From assembly GCF_900101015.1 (NCBI RefSeq), contig NZ_FNFZ01000006.1, positions 1 to 64,000 of the forward strand: a stretch of 64,000 bases of DNA. The letters are read 5' to 3'. Made by a program: the position numbers and the translations under genes. The notes below the pieces were generated by a model. The model searched no databases and was not told where the DNA came from. It saw only the letters and a list, made by a program, of their open reading frames with translations. The first letter of the stretch is position 1. Each line of letters begins with the position of its first letter. This document shows positions 7,541 through 16,329 of the stretch, piece after piece. This stretch comes from Sarcina sp. DSM 11001 (GTDB lineage Bacteria; Bacillota; Clostridia; Lachnospirales; Lachnospiraceae).

Positions 7541-8467
7541 TCAGAACAGCCTAAGCTGCGGATCGATCCAGCTCTTTTGTTTCGCCTCATGAACTTTGTC
7601 TTCCGGACGGAGCCTCCCCACGAGGAGCGGAGAGGAAGGGTCGTGCCTGAGCATATTATTCTTTACAGTCGTGATATCTGCGTTCGCGTAGCAGTATCGG
7701 CACAGGTGCCCGCAGGTGTTGTATTGACCTATATCATTTGTGATGTAACAGGTGCATTCCTTCCGATTGCCGGGATTGGGCGGCAGGGTCAGGTTCTGCC
7801 CTACTGCGGCCTCGAAGGTCTTCAGTGTCATGCAGCCGGATAAGTCCGCGCCTGCAGAGGCCAGCCGCGGATCTTCCCCGCAGGGCTTGATGATCATTTG
7901 ATGCCGGGCCGCAATCTTTACAAGGGCTTTTGTGAGGTGCATCTGAACATCAAACGGTACTGTCCTTGCCTCAGGGAAATTCCTCCATACTTTTTCATAA
8001 AGGTCGATAAAGCTGATGACACAAGTATATGTCCGGCCTTCCAGTTTTTCACACATGGAGGAAAAAGCATCGATATGACGGCTGACAGTCCATTCCTGAT
8101 CGACAAGGATCGGGTCATACCGCCAGCACATGCGCTCCGGACCGACGATTTTCGAGAGACTGCAGAAGGTGTCTATAACCAGCTCTTTTTCTGGAACGTT
8201 GGGTTCGATGTCCCTGCCGTAGGGTGTGATCGTGATAAACCAGTACTGTTTGTACGGCTTTAAGAGACTCATATAGGGAAGCATTGGCCCGGGATTCTTG
8301 GAGCAGAATACGATCAGGTCGACGATGGATGGATCGAACCGGTATTTTGTTACCTGGACAGGATTGAAAGGATTTCGCACGAGCACATAGCCTTCCCGCA
8401 GACGGTTGGCGAACCATTCCGGATAGAAGGCGGGGATATCTGTGCGGTTTCCAGTCTGGATGATCAT
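7541..8467 (-). CDS. DUF1848 protein with C-terminal Cys cluster
   Basis: The protein has 308 aa, typical of DUF1848. Features: an N-terminal TDIPAFYPEWF, IVFCSKNP near residue 60, YWFITITPYG near 80, and a C-terminal cluster starting KECTCYITNDIG and ending CGHLCRYCYAN, which could hold a metal centre. Family members are compared to spore photoproduct lyase-type radical SAM proteins, but the function is unknown. The start at 8467 is chosen because the preceding 73 codons of the open frame are encoded by a tandem repeat (8528-8648). It is divergent from the glyoxalase-fold gene. Confidence 0.82.
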   Translation of the reverse strand: MIIQTGNRTDIPAFYPEWFANRLREGYVLVRNPFNPVQVTKYRFDPSIVDLIVFCSKNPGPMLPYMSLLKPYKQYWFITITPYGRDIEPNVPEKELVIDTFCSLSKIVGPERMCWRYDPILVDQEWTVSRHIDAFSSMCEKLEGRTYTCVISFIDLYEKVWRNFPEARTVPFDVQMHLTKALVKIAARHQMIIKPCGEDPRLASAGADLSGCMTLKTFEAAVGQNLTLPPNPGNRKECTCYITNDIGQYNTCGHLCRYCYANADITTVKNNMLRHDPSSPLLVGRLRPEDKVHEAKQKSWIDPQLRLF

Positions 8468-8527
8468 CACGGTGTCTCTCTTTCTTACGACAGTCTTACA
8501 AAAATATATTGTAGCATGTTTTGCGGC

Positions 8528-8648
8528 ACGAATCTGTTCGTGAAGGAGGATATACAGAACGAATCTGTTCGTGAAGGAGGATATACAGAACGAATCTGCT
8601 CGTGAAGGAGGATACACAGCACGAATCTGTTCGTGGAGGAGGATATGG
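8528..8648 (+). repeat. 31-nt tandem repeat carrying a hairpin and a ribosome binding site, four copies
   Basis: Copies start at 8528, 8559, 8590 and 8621. Each has the hairpin ACGAATCTGTTCGT followed by GAAGGAGGATAT. The last copy supplies the GGAGGAGG site for the gene at 8649. Since 31 is not a multiple of three, no continuous protein is maintained. The array lies between two divergent genes. Confidence 0.88.
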
Positions 8649-9011
8649 ATGAAACTGAAAAATGTGCTGATCGTTGTAAAGGACATAGAGCGGTCGAGAG
8701 ACTTTTATCATGACGTCTTCGGGCTTGATCTTCTGCTCGACAACGACGGGAACATGATCCTTACAGAAGGCCTCGTGCTGCAGGATGAGAAGATCTGGAA
8801 AAAGTTCCTGGACAGGGAAATTACTCCGGAGAACAACTGCAGTGAGTTGTATTTTGAGGAGCCCGATATCGAGGGATTTGTGGAACAACTGGAGAAAAAA
8901 TATCCGGAAGTGCGCTATGTGAACAGGCTGATGACCCACAGCTGGGGTCAAAAGGTCGTCCGCTTTTACGACCCGGACGGCAATCTGATCGAAGTTGGAA
9001 CCCCGACGTAG
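8649..9011 (+). CDS. Glyoxalase/bleomycin-resistance (VOC) family protein
   Basis: The protein has 120 aa, a single VOC module. Seen: MKLKNVLIVVKDIERSRDFY at the N-terminus (first beta-alpha unit), GLDLLLDNDGNMILTEGL, and VRFYDPDGNLIEVGTP at the C-terminus with the conserved metal-ligand Glu. These proteins bind metals and small electrophiles or antibiotics; the substrate here is unknown. The start is fixed by the GGAGGAGG of the fourth 31-nt repeat. A longer in-frame ORF begins inside the repeat array and is rejected. Confidence 0.88.
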   Translation: MKLKNVLIVVKDIERSRDFYHDVFGLDLLLDNDGNMILTEGLVLQDEKIWKKFLDREITPENNCSELYFEEPDIEGFVEQLEKKYPEVRYVNRLMTHSWGQKVVRFYDPDGNLIEVGTPT

Positions 9012-9144
9012 GGGTATTGTGGAATTCGTTCCCCGGTCACTCCTGGTCCACATGCTCGCTTTTGATATTTACGCGGGGACAAACCATGGTAAAATGGAGT
9101 TCAGGGAACAGGAAGAGCTTTAAAAAAGCAGGAGGTAAATAAGA

Positions 9145-9672
9145 ATGAACGACGTAATCAAAGCCATGAAAGAACGCAGGAGCATCCGCAGCTTTAAGCC
9201 TGATATGCCGGCGGAGGCGGATATCGAGCAGATCCTGGAAGCGGGTCTGTACGCGCCCAGCGGTATGGGAAAACAGAGCGTGATCACTGTTGCAGTGACA
9301 AACAAAGAGATCAGGGATAAACTTGCAGCGGACAACTGCAGGATCGGCGGCTGGAAGGAAGGATTTGATCCTTTCTATGGGGCGCCTGTCATCCTGATCG
9401 TTCTTGCAAAGAAAGGCAGCTTCACATGCGTTTATGATGGCAGCCTTGTGATGGGCAACCTGATGCTGGCGGCACATTCTCTTGGTCTCGGGAGCATCTG
9501 GATCCACCGTGCCAAAGAGGAATTCGAGATGGAGGAATACAAAAAACTCCTCGCGGATCTCGGTGTCGAGGGCGAGTGGGAAGGTATCGGACACTGTGCA
9601 GTCGGTTATGTCAACGGAGATCAGCCGGAGGCGGCACCGCGCGCCAAAAACAGGCTTTTCTATGTGAGATAA
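9145..9672 (+). CDS. Nitroreductase-family flavoprotein
   Basis: The protein has 175 aa. The nitroreductase fold is shown by MKERRSIRSFKPD (FMN phosphate site) near the N-terminus, EAGLYAPSGMGKQ at about 32-44, DGSLVMGNLMLAAHSLGLGSIWIH in the middle, and a C-terminal GYVNGDQP...RLFYVR. It would use FMN and NAD(P)H to reduce nitro-aromatics, quinones or similar; the physiological substrate is unknown. AGGAGGT precedes the ATG. It is monocistronic, followed by a weak terminator. Confidence 0.92.
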   Translation: MNDVIKAMKERRSIRSFKPDMPAEADIEQILEAGLYAPSGMGKQSVITVAVTNKEIRDKLAADNCRIGGWKEGFDPFYGAPVILIVLAKKGSFTCVYDGSLVMGNLMLAAHSLGLGSIWIHRAKEEFEMEEYKKLLADLGVEGEWEGIGHCAVGYVNGDQPEAAPRAKNRLFYVR

Positions 9673-9707
9673 AAAGACTGAGTAAGAGATAGTAATTGAA
9701 GTATTTG

Positions 9708-9764
9708 AAAGGGGATGGTTCTGTTGTCAGGGTTTACCAGACCAGAGAGCCATCCCTTTGTTTG
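9708..9764 (+). terminator. Probable terminator after the nitroreductase
   Basis: AAAGGGGATGG pairs with CCATCCCTTTG across about 30 nt and is followed by TTTG. The stem has a bulged G and the U-run is short. Confidence 0.5.
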
Positions 9765-9776
9765 TTACATATTTTT

Positions 9777-9850
9777 CCGGTTTTTATATTTCCCCGGTTT
9801 TTATATTTCTCCGGCTTTTCATATTCTTCCGGCTTTCCATGTATTTCCGG
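9777..9850. repeat. 17-18-nt tandem repeat, five copies
   Basis: CCGG boxes recur at 9777, 9794, 9811, 9829 and 9847, each followed by a CTTTTCATATTCTT-like tract. The array sits between the convergent nitroreductase and ABC ATPase genes. Confidence 0.7.
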
Positions 9851-9869
9851 CTCTCCCTGGTTTGCCGGC

Positions 9870-11003
9870 CTACATGATCTTTCGGGTTTCTACGAGGGTG
9901 TCTTTCGCAGGAAGGAGAAAATACAGGCGGTTTTCTCTTTCAACATAGGAATACTCCGCCTTTGATGTCGTGCCCTTGAGGATCCTGACAGACAGAAGGT
10001 CATCATCCTTGAGGGGGTCAAATTCATCTCCCTGATAGCAGATGGAAACGGCGGGGCTTTGCCCGGCATCTCCGCATTCGACTGTGAACCGGACCGGGAA
10101 AGCAGTTTCGCGCGTCTGCAGCAGTTCAAAAACAGCTTCTTCAAAAATGCGGGTCACGAGATTGACAGTCCGGATGCCCATTGACTGTTTGTGGCAGAAA
10201 GCGGCCAGTTCCGCAATGGTCTTCGCGTAATCGATCTGAGGATGTTGAAATACGATCTCACAGGTTTTCAGCCGATTGACAAAGATGCGCGTCTTTTCCT
10301 TTTCAGGGTGATGGAAGATTTGTTCCGGGTTTCCTTCTTCATAGATCCTTCCGTCAGACATGAAAAAAACTCTGCTGCTGACATTTTCGGCAAAACGCAT
10401 CTCATGGGTCACGATCAGCATGGTGTATCCTCTTGAAGCCAGGTCGCGGATCACGGAGTGGACTTCGTCGACCATGGCGGGATCCAGGGCAGAGGTCGGT
10501 TCATCCAGAAGGAGCAGGTCGGGATCCATGCAGAGGGTACGTGCAATGGCTACGCGCTGTTTCTGACCGCCGGACAATTCGTCCGGATAGTTGTTTTCAC
10601 GGCCGGCAAGGCCGACTGTCTCCAGCATGGACCTGGCTTTTGCCTCCGCCTCCTTTCTCCCGAGACCCTTGAGCGTTATGGGGCAGACGGTCAGATTTTC
10701 GAGGACAGTCATATTGGAAAACAGGTTGAAGGATTGAAAGACCATTCCGATCTTCCTGCGGGTTTCCCGAAGCTGTTTCCTGTTGTCGCTCATAAGGGTT
10801 CCGGAAAAATACACCTCTCCGCTGTCGGGAATCTCCAGACGGTTGATGCATCTGAGGAAGGTGCTTTTCCCCGTGCCGGAGGGACCGATCACAGAGATCA
10901 CTTCACCGCTTTCAACCGTACAGTTCACGTCCTGCAGAGGGGCAAGATCTCCGTATTTTTTTGCGAGATGCTTTATCTCCAGAAGAACCTTTCTATTCTG
11001 CAT
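9870..11003 (-). CDS. Amino-acid-type ABC transporter ATP-binding protein with C-terminal extension
   Basis: The protein has 377 aa. Residues 1-250 are a standard GlnQ-like ATPase: Walker A GPSGTGKST (40-48), Q-loop VFQSFNLF, signature LSGGQKQR (143-150), Walker B LLLLDEP (163-169), H-loop VTHEM. Residues about 255-377 are extra. EEAVFELLQ, CYQGDEFDPL, LSVRILK, EYSYVERENRL resemble a degenerate histidine-kinase-type ATPase (anti-sigma-like) domain; this is inference. It energises the permease encoded just upstream, with which it overlaps by 11 bp. The start has AAAGGGG. Confidence 0.9.
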   Translation of the reverse strand: MQNRKVLLEIKHLAKKYGDLAPLQDVNCTVESGEVISVIGPSGTGKSTFLRCINRLEIPDSGEVYFSGTLMSDNRKQLRETRRKIGMVFQSFNLFSNMTVLENLTVCPITLKGLGRKEAEAKARSMLETVGLAGRENNYPDELSGGQKQRVAIARTLCMDPDLLLLDEPTSALDPAMVDEVHSVIRDLASRGYTMLIVTHEMRFAENVSSRVFFMSDGRIYEEGNPEQIFHHPEKEKTRIFVNRLKTCEIVFQHPQIDYAKTIAELAAFCHKQSMGIRTVNLVTRIFEEAVFELLQTRETAFPVRFTVECGDAGQSPAVSICYQGDEFDPLKDDDLLSVRILKGTTSKAEYSYVERENRLYFLLPAKDTLVETRKIM

Positions 11004-12570
11004 ATTTTTTCCCCTTTTCAGGCGTTCTTTTTACTTTGGATCTCCTTCCATTCAGTTTCCTTTCAGCGATGGAAAGCAGGAGCAGGACAAGGCGGCAGAT
11101 CAGAAAATAGATCAGGGCTGTAAAGACCAGGGAGAAAAAGGCTTCATAGGTCCGGGCCCGGATGATGTCCGAAGCCTTGGTAAGGTCCTGTACAGCAATG
11201 TAACCCACCACGGAGGTGGCTTTGATCAGATTGACGACCTGGGTCTTGTAGACGCCGAAGATGTTCTGTACCGCCTGAGGAAAAATGATCAGGCGGTGGA
11301 TCTGGAAGGGGCTCATCCCCATAGATTCCGCAGCTTCGATTTCGCCCTTTTCCACGCTTCGTATCCCGCTGTCGAGGGTCACGGCGCCCCGGCAGCCGAA
11401 ATCTGTGGCAAAGGCAATGATCGCCACGATCATCTCCGGGAGACCCGTTCTGGCAAATATCACATAGAAGCAGATCATCAGGAAGAGGACAATGGGCATA
11501 CCGTTGACCAGTTCAATAACAGATTTCATGAACAGGGAGACTGCCCTGAACCGGCTTCCTGCTGCCGCACAGAAGAGACAGGCCAGGATCGTTCCCAGGA
11601 CCAGAGAGCAGCAGGAGAGTAGGAGTGTGACCCGCAGCCCGTCCAGGATCAGCTTCCAGCGGGATTCACGAATAAAGGTCTTTTCGAAATTTACCCGCAT
11701 TGTGTCGAGAAAAGTGGATGAAGGGCCGGCATTTTGGGCCAGCACCATCATTTCAGTCGGTACTTCATGGATGGCGGGAAAAACGAAATCTGCCTGTTCG
11801 GCTCTTTCTTCTGTATAGAAAAAACCGCCGTCCGTCATATCGATCCGGCCGAATTCCGCATCGGAGAGCTGAGAGGTCGTATCTTCTACACGGAAATCCA
11901 CGGCATAGCCATACTCAAGGGCAAAGGTCCTGACGAGCTCAACACACATACCGATCAGCTCATCTCCCTGATAAAAGGAATAGGGCACTATTGTTCCCTG
12001 TGTCCCGGTAGTGATGACTGCCCTGGGCTGCTGCGCTTCGGGAATGTCCGGCATTACATACCCGTTTCCGGAAGTCCAGCGGTCATACAGGTCGTCCAGA
12101 TAGCCTTGTTCCTTTTTGGCCTCCATAAATTCTGTCACTTCACTGTGGAGCGATTTGATCTTTGTTTTAGGGGAAACGGTCATACAGATTTCGTCTGTCC
12201 CGACCGGTGTCTTCAGTATATAGAGTTTGTCCGGTTTTTCACGCTGCGCGTTTTCCAGGACGATCCCGTTGTAGACAATGGCATCGACCTGCCCCCGCTC
12301 CAGCCCCAGGATCAGTTCCGTCGGTCCTTTATAGCTTTTGATCTCTGCCTTATGGAAAAGCTTTCTGACCAGAGTTTCCGACCCGGCTCCGGTTACGATA
12401 CCAATCGTGTTTTCCGGCCTGTCCATCTCCAGGGGGTCTTCAGTGTGGAAGGGAGCCTGTCCGGAGACCGATGGTATTACTGCCCGGGCTTTTACCCGGC
12501 AGAACACAGAGGCAGCCAGGACAAGAGCGGTCAAAAGCAGGTATAGCCGGATAATGATTCTTTTATTCAT
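10993..12570 (-). CDS. ABC transporter substrate-binding and permease fusion (polar amino acid type)
   Basis: The protein has 525 aa. An N-terminal signal or membrane anchor (YLLLTALVLAASVF) is followed by a periplasmic-binding-protein-type region (about 45-285), including GTIVPYSFYQGDELIGMCVEL and DMTDGGFFYTEER. From about residue 305 comes a His/Glu/Gln-type inner-membrane permease with several TM helices and the EAA-like loop EAAESMGMSPFQIHRLIIFPQA. Binding and transport functions are therefore on one chain, as in other Firmicutes fusions. Substrate is probably an amino acid (unproven). It forms an operon with the overlapping ATPase. Confidence 0.9.
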   Translation of the reverse strand: MNKRIIIRLYLLLTALVLAASVFCRVKARAVIPSVSGQAPFHTEDPLEMDRPENTIGIVTGAGSETLVRKLFHKAEIKSYKGPTELILGLERGQVDAIVYNGIVLENAQREKPDKLYILKTPVGTDEICMTVSPKTKIKSLHSEVTEFMEAKKEQGYLDDLYDRWTSGNGYVMPDIPEAQQPRAVITTGTQGTIVPYSFYQGDELIGMCVELVRTFALEYGYAVDFRVEDTTSQLSDAEFGRIDMTDGGFFYTEERAEQADFVFPAIHEVPTEMMVLAQNAGPSSTFLDTMRVNFEKTFIRESRWKLILDGLRVTLLLSCCSLVLGTILACLFCAAAGSRFRAVSLFMKSVIELVNGMPIVLFLMICFYVIFARTGLPEMIVAIIAFATDFGCRGAVTLDSGIRSVEKGEIEAAESMGMSPFQIHRLIIFPQAVQNIFGVYKTQVVNLIKATSVVGYIAVQDLTKASDIIRARTYEAFFSLVFTALIYFLICRLVLLLLSIAERKLNGRRSKVKRTPEKGKKYAE

Positions 12571-12625
12571 TTTTTGAACCTCTTTCCTGCCCCGTCTGCC
12601 GGAGAGTATGAGCGAGTCTTCAACT

Positions 12626-12707
12626 ACAAGTCAGTTATACACATGAACAAGTCAGTTCTACACATGGCAGCGATTTTCTGAACAGATCTGAACAGATCTG
12701 TTCAGAA
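12626..12707. repeat. 21-nt direct repeat and 13-bp palindrome
   Basis: The 21-nt unit ACAAGTCAGTTATACACATGA (12626-12646) is repeated at 12647-12667. A perfect inverted repeat follows (TTCTGAACAGATC 12676-12688, GATCTGTTCAGAA 12695-12707). It lies between two minus-strand genes. There is no U-run, so it could be a regulator site for the ABC operon or a repeat element. Confidence 0.65.
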
Positions 12708-12750
12708 TGGAGAAGCTGCTTGATCCTTGTCCCGTGTTTAAAAGGAAAGG

Positions 12751-14808
12751 TTATGGAAGCTGTACATAGGCTTTATCAAAAGCGTTCCGGAGGCTCTCCC
12801 TGAGAGAGTCTGCCTTTGCCTTGTCCTTGCTCTTTTCAGCCATGTGCGTAAACAGCTCGAATTTGCTCTGCGCGTTCCTGACAGTCGGATGGGTTCCGGC
12901 CAGGCGCGCTTTTTTATTCAGATCCTCCGGGATCAGCTTCAGACTGTCGAGCGCCATGTCCACGGAGAGGTCCAGAAGCTGGCCGCTGATGTCCGTGTCC
13001 GAATCCATCCCCATGGAGAGGATCTGGGGAACAAAACCAAGAGTGGAAGCAGTGTACCAGCCGCCGTCAAAGTCGTTTGGATTTTCTTTCAAGTCCGTAA
13101 CCCGGGTGTTGATCTTGTTCGTCAGATAGGCGATCACCAGATTGCGCTGCAGGTCGATCATGACAAGGGTGCCGGTCCATCCCTGGTGGCCTATGGTGTT
13201 TGAGCCGGCCTGTGAGCCGAAATACCAGATCCTCTGACCGTCGCCCTGACGCCACCAGCCAAGTCCCCAGTTCGCCGCGTTCTCCATCTTGGGCGCCGTG
13301 AACAGATCGATCACGTTCTGTGAGAAATAGCGGTTCCCGCCGTATCCGCCGCTGAGCATGACGGAGGCAAGCTTTGCCACATCCGATGCGCTCGCGAACA
13401 GGCCTGCATGGCCGGATACTCCATCCATGCTGTAAAATGCCTTCTCGTCATGTACCTCTCCCTGGAGGATATAAGTCCGGTAGCCCGGGAAATCCAGAAG
13501 GTGGTCACGGGTGTTTCCGTTCAGTTCAGTGGCCGCGCAGTCATCTTTGGCAAAGCCGTTTCTCAGAGGATTGTAGGTGATATGTGTCAGACCCATCGGA
13601 TCCCAGAAAGTCTTTTTGAGCCAGGTGTCCAGTTTTTCGCCTGTGGTCTTTTCGACAACGAGACCGAGGATCATGTAATCCAGATCGGAATACACGGTCT
13701 TTGTGCCGGGTTCATACCACAGAGGAGTCCTGCAGATCATGTCGACCGTTGCCTTCGTGGTTTCTTTCCCGGGGTTATTGCCGGCAAAAAGCGGGTTCTC
13801 CGGGTAGCTCTCACCCTCCGGTACCTCATCATCGTAAAGAAAAGGTGCACTGTATTTAGGATCCGGAGGGAAGCCGCCCTGATGACGGAGCAGATCCCTG
13901 ATCGTCAGTTCCTTTTTCCATTTCTTGATCTGCTTGAGGTCTGCTTCCGGATATTGTCCCTTCTCATTGGGCACATAGAGGGTTTCCTTTACAAACTCTT
14001 TCCCCAGAAAATCCGTGATCTTTGCGTCCAGACTGACCTTCCCGTCCGTCACGAGCTTCTGCAGAGCATAGTTGACGGAAAACATCTTCGTCAGGGAGGC
14101 AAGATCATAGAGAGTCTCTGTTGTCACTTCCGGACTTTCCGTGTCCGGACTCCCGTCCTGCAGATAGCTGTTGGTCTTTCCCCAGGCATTCTCATAGACC
14201 AGCCTTCCGTTGCGGATGACTGCAAGCTGGGCGCTGGTGAAGCCGTGGCTGACGTCTGTCTCGATCAGGTCCGAGACCATCTCCAGGGCCTGGGCGGAGA
14301 AGCCCTCCTCTTCCGCTGTACCCGGAAGGACCTCCGGATAAGGGACGCACAGGGTCACGGTCGCGTCTGTGACATTGGGGGTGATCCCCGAGATCTGGAC
14401 CGTGTTTTCTCCGTCTCTGGTCAGAGAGGAGATATCCAGATCGTATTTTTTCCCGCCGGTCAATTCAGCGGTGTCGACAAGGACCTCGTTGACATAGAGA
14501 CGGAATCCCGTGACTTTCTTCGAGGGGCCCAGGCGCAGTGACCCCTGCCCGTGAAAGCCCAAAAAGCTGTACATATGATTCATGGCCAGGGTATCGTCCA
14601 CATAGCCTTTCCAGTAGGGATAGGTCACTTCTTCCTTTCCGTAGGGCTCCTTAGAGGGAGAAACCTCCTGAACAGCTACTTTAATGCCGTTTTCTCCGGC
14701 AGCCTTCGAACCCTCTTTCTTTTCGGTACATGCTGTCACGGCCAGAATCAGGAGTAAGCAGATAAGAACTGCGCATATCCTTTTTTTATACTGTCTGAAC
14801 ATGATCAT
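12751..14808 (-). CDS. Serine beta-lactamase-like hydrolase lipoprotein
   Basis: The protein has 685 aa. A lipoprotein signal has lipobox VTAC (Cys27). Residues about 50-160 form a beta-rich N-terminal module (GSLRLGPSKKVTGFRLYVNEVL). The class C beta-lactamase/PBP-like domain follows, with SLTK (238-241, catalytic Ser/Lys), YSD (373-375, YxN equivalent) and GHQGWTG (about 540-550, HxG box). It is likely a cell-surface esterase or D-amino-acid peptidase acting on cell-wall material; resistance to antibiotics should not be assumed. The start follows GGAGGT. Confidence 0.9.
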   Translation of the reverse strand: MIMFRQYKKRICAVLICLLLILAVTACTEKKEGSKAAGENGIKVAVQEVSPSKEPYGKEEVTYPYWKGYVDDTLAMNHMYSFLGFHGQGSLRLGPSKKVTGFRLYVNEVLVDTAELTGGKKYDLDISSLTRDGENTVQISGITPNVTDATVTLCVPYPEVLPGTAEEEGFSAQALEMVSDLIETDVSHGFTSAQLAVIRNGRLVYENAWGKTNSYLQDGSPDTESPEVTTETLYDLASLTKMFSVNYALQKLVTDGKVSLDAKITDFLGKEFVKETLYVPNEKGQYPEADLKQIKKWKKELTIRDLLRHQGGFPPDPKYSAPFLYDDEVPEGESYPENPLFAGNNPGKETTKATVDMICRTPLWYEPGTKTVYSDLDYMILGLVVEKTTGEKLDTWLKKTFWDPMGLTHITYNPLRNGFAKDDCAATELNGNTRDHLLDFPGYRTYILQGEVHDEKAFYSMDGVSGHAGLFASASDVAKLASVMLSGGYGGNRYFSQNVIDLFTAPKMENAANWGLGWWRQGDGQRIWYFGSQAGSNTIGHQGWTGTLVMIDLQRNLVIAYLTNKINTRVTDLKENPNDFDGGWYTASTLGFVPQILSMGMDSDTDISGQLLDLSVDMALDSLKLIPEDLNKKARLAGTHPTVRNAQSKFELFTHMAEKSKDKAKADSLRESLRNAFDKAYVQLP

Positions 14809-15179
14809 ATCCGGGACCTCCTTCTTTAATGTTTCTATTATTATGCTTCCATTATGCTTGAAATAATCTCTGGTTTACAGTGGGATGCCGTAAAGACTTT
14901 CTGAGTCTTTTTTTATCAATGTCACTCAAAATCATAATATAAGCCAGACAAAAGAACAAGAAGCTGGCGTTCAGACTGTCACGAAACTCGATGCAGCCCG
15001 GTGTACCATTACGTGGTTTCCAACGCAAAATCCGATTGGACAACAATGTGTAATGAACAGGAGAATAAGGGCTCTTCCACGGGATTCTCCACTTGATTAA
15101 TGCGGGGAATTCCCATATAATCTGAGCCATTGGAGTCAGAAGATTTCCGCAAGTCAGGGAGTTTGTAGAGGAGAAACGG
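14809..15179. other. Gene-free region upstream of the kinase-PqqD-peptidase triad
   Basis: No supported gene. A 20-codon plus-strand ORF (from about 14992) and a longer minus-strand frame have no ribosome binding site. It was searched for a precursor peptide to fit the next three genes; none was convincing. Confidence 0.4.
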
Positions 15180-16013
15180 TTGGAGAAATTCACGATAGAG
15201 ATTGCCGGGATACCTGTCCTGATCAGGTGCCGGTACAGTGTCAACAGAGATTTCCTGAGGGATTATTTGAGTGAAAAAGAGCCGGTGTGCACTATTGAAC
15301 CGTCTGCCGAAGACCTGGTCCGGATGCAGTCGGACTTTGACCGGATGAACGAAGCTGAGGGATTTCCCGCCCGCCGGAGGTCGGACGAGTTTCTGGAAAA
15401 TAATGCTATCCATTCTCTGCTGGCGGAAAAACTCGTCGGGCACGGTGTCCTGCTGATGCATGGCTCTGCTCTGTGCATGGACGGGGAGGCCTACATTTTT
15501 ACGGCAAAGAGCGGAACCGGCAAGAGTACACACACCAGGCTCTGGCGGGAGATGTTCGGGGACCGCGTCTGGATGATCAATGACGATAAGCCCATGCTGC
15601 GGATCTTCGGAGAAAAAGAGACCGGCAAAGGGGCTTGTGCAGACAGCTGCAGAGATGCGGCCGGCAATGACAGGAATGACCATGTAAATGAACGTGTCAT
15701 GGTATATGGCACGCCATGGAACGGCAAACACCGCCTGAGCCGCAACGCCTGTGCACCTTTAAAAGCCATTGTCAACCTGTACAGAGATGAACAGAATCAT
15801 ATAGAACCGATGACGAAAGCAGATGCTTTTCCGGAACTGATGAAGCGGGCCTTTTTCTCTCAAAATCCATCCACGATGGCGGGGATCATGATTCTGGAGA
15901 AAAAGATTCTGAACGCCGTAGATTTCTATACTCTGGGCTGCAATATGGAGCCGGAAGCGGCGCGGACGGCCTGGGAGGGGATGAATGGGCTCCTTGCAAA
16001 AGGTTCATTGTAA
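15180..16013 (+). CDS. HprK-like P-loop kinase of a RiPP-type cassette
   Basis: The protein has 277 aa. A TTG start is inferred from GAGGAG six to seven bases upstream. Walker A AKSGTGKST is at 109-117 and MINDDKP near 135 matches the HPr kinase/PEPCK-like Asp-Asp pair. LLMHGSAL precedes the P-loop. Such small HprK homologues accompany PqqD-like proteins in lasso-peptide and related clusters, where some phosphorylate a peptide (family knowledge). The final codons (LAKGSL) lie in a 14-nt tandem repeat that continues to the next gene. No cyclase, leader peptidase or precursor gene is seen. Confidence 0.78.
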   Translation: MEKFTIEIAGIPVLIRCRYSVNRDFLRDYLSEKEPVCTIEPSAEDLVRMQSDFDRMNEAEGFPARRRSDEFLENNAIHSLLAEKLVGHGVLLMHGSALCMDGEAYIFTAKSGTGKSTHTRLWREMFGDRVWMINDDKPMLRIFGEKETGKGACADSCRDAAGNDRNDHVNERVMVYGTPWNGKHRLSRNACAPLKAIVNLYRDEQNHIEPMTKADAFPELMKRAFFSQNPSTMAGIMILEKKILNAVDFYTLGCNMEPEAARTAWEGMNGLLAKGSL

Positions 16014-16061
16014 AAGGCTCATTGCAAAAGGCCCATTACAAAAGGTTTTTTACAAAAGGAG
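15994..16061 (+). repeat. 14-nt tandem repeat forming the pqqD ribosome binding site
   Basis: The unit is TTGCAAAAGGTTCA, in copies at 15994, 16008, 16022, 16036 and (partial) 16050. The first lies in the kinase gene; the last becomes AAAAGGAG, the ribosome binding site of the next gene. A closely similar 15-nt unit is inside the cobK fusion gene (48620-48724). Confidence 0.85.
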
Positions 16062-16068
16062 ATTTGAT

Positions 16069-16329
16069 ATGAAACTGAAATCGGATTTTATCACTCAGGA
16101 GATCGATGACACCCAGTTCCTGGTGCCTGTAGGCGCGGAGTCCTTCAGCGGTATCGTGCGCAGCAATAAGACGGCGGCCTTTATCGTGGACTGCCTGAAA
16201 GAGGAGACCACAGAGGAAGCTATCGTTGACAAAATGTGCGCGAAGTATGACGCGGACCGCGCGACGATCGCGGCCGATGTGAAGAAGATCCTGGACACTC
16301 TGAGAAAGATCAACGCGATCGAGGAATGA
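16069..16329 (+). CDS. PqqD-like peptide-chaperone protein
   Basis: The protein has 86 aa. The PqqD-like winged-helix pattern is seen: LKSDFITQEIDDTQFLVPVG, then SNKTAAFIVDCLKEETTEEAIVDKM and a helix ADVKKILDTLRKINAIEE. PqqD-like domains bind RiPP precursor leader peptides and present them to modifying enzymes. AAAAGGAG precedes the ATG. It overlaps the peptidase gene by 4 bp (ATGA), and with the upstream kinase forms a three-gene unit. Confidence 0.85.
   Translation: MKLKSDFITQEIDDTQFLVPVGAESFSGIVRSNKTAAFIVDCLKEETTEEAIVDKMCAKYDADRATIAADVKKILDTLRKINAIEE

Noticed and set aside
13408-14541. 377-codon plus-strand frame opposite the serine hydrolase gene
   Set aside because: The true gene has lipobox, SLTK, YSD and HxG motifs; this frame has none.
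14992-15054. 20-codon ORF as a RiPP precursor for the PqqD triad
   Set aside because: No ribosome binding site, no leader-like pattern and no recurrence.
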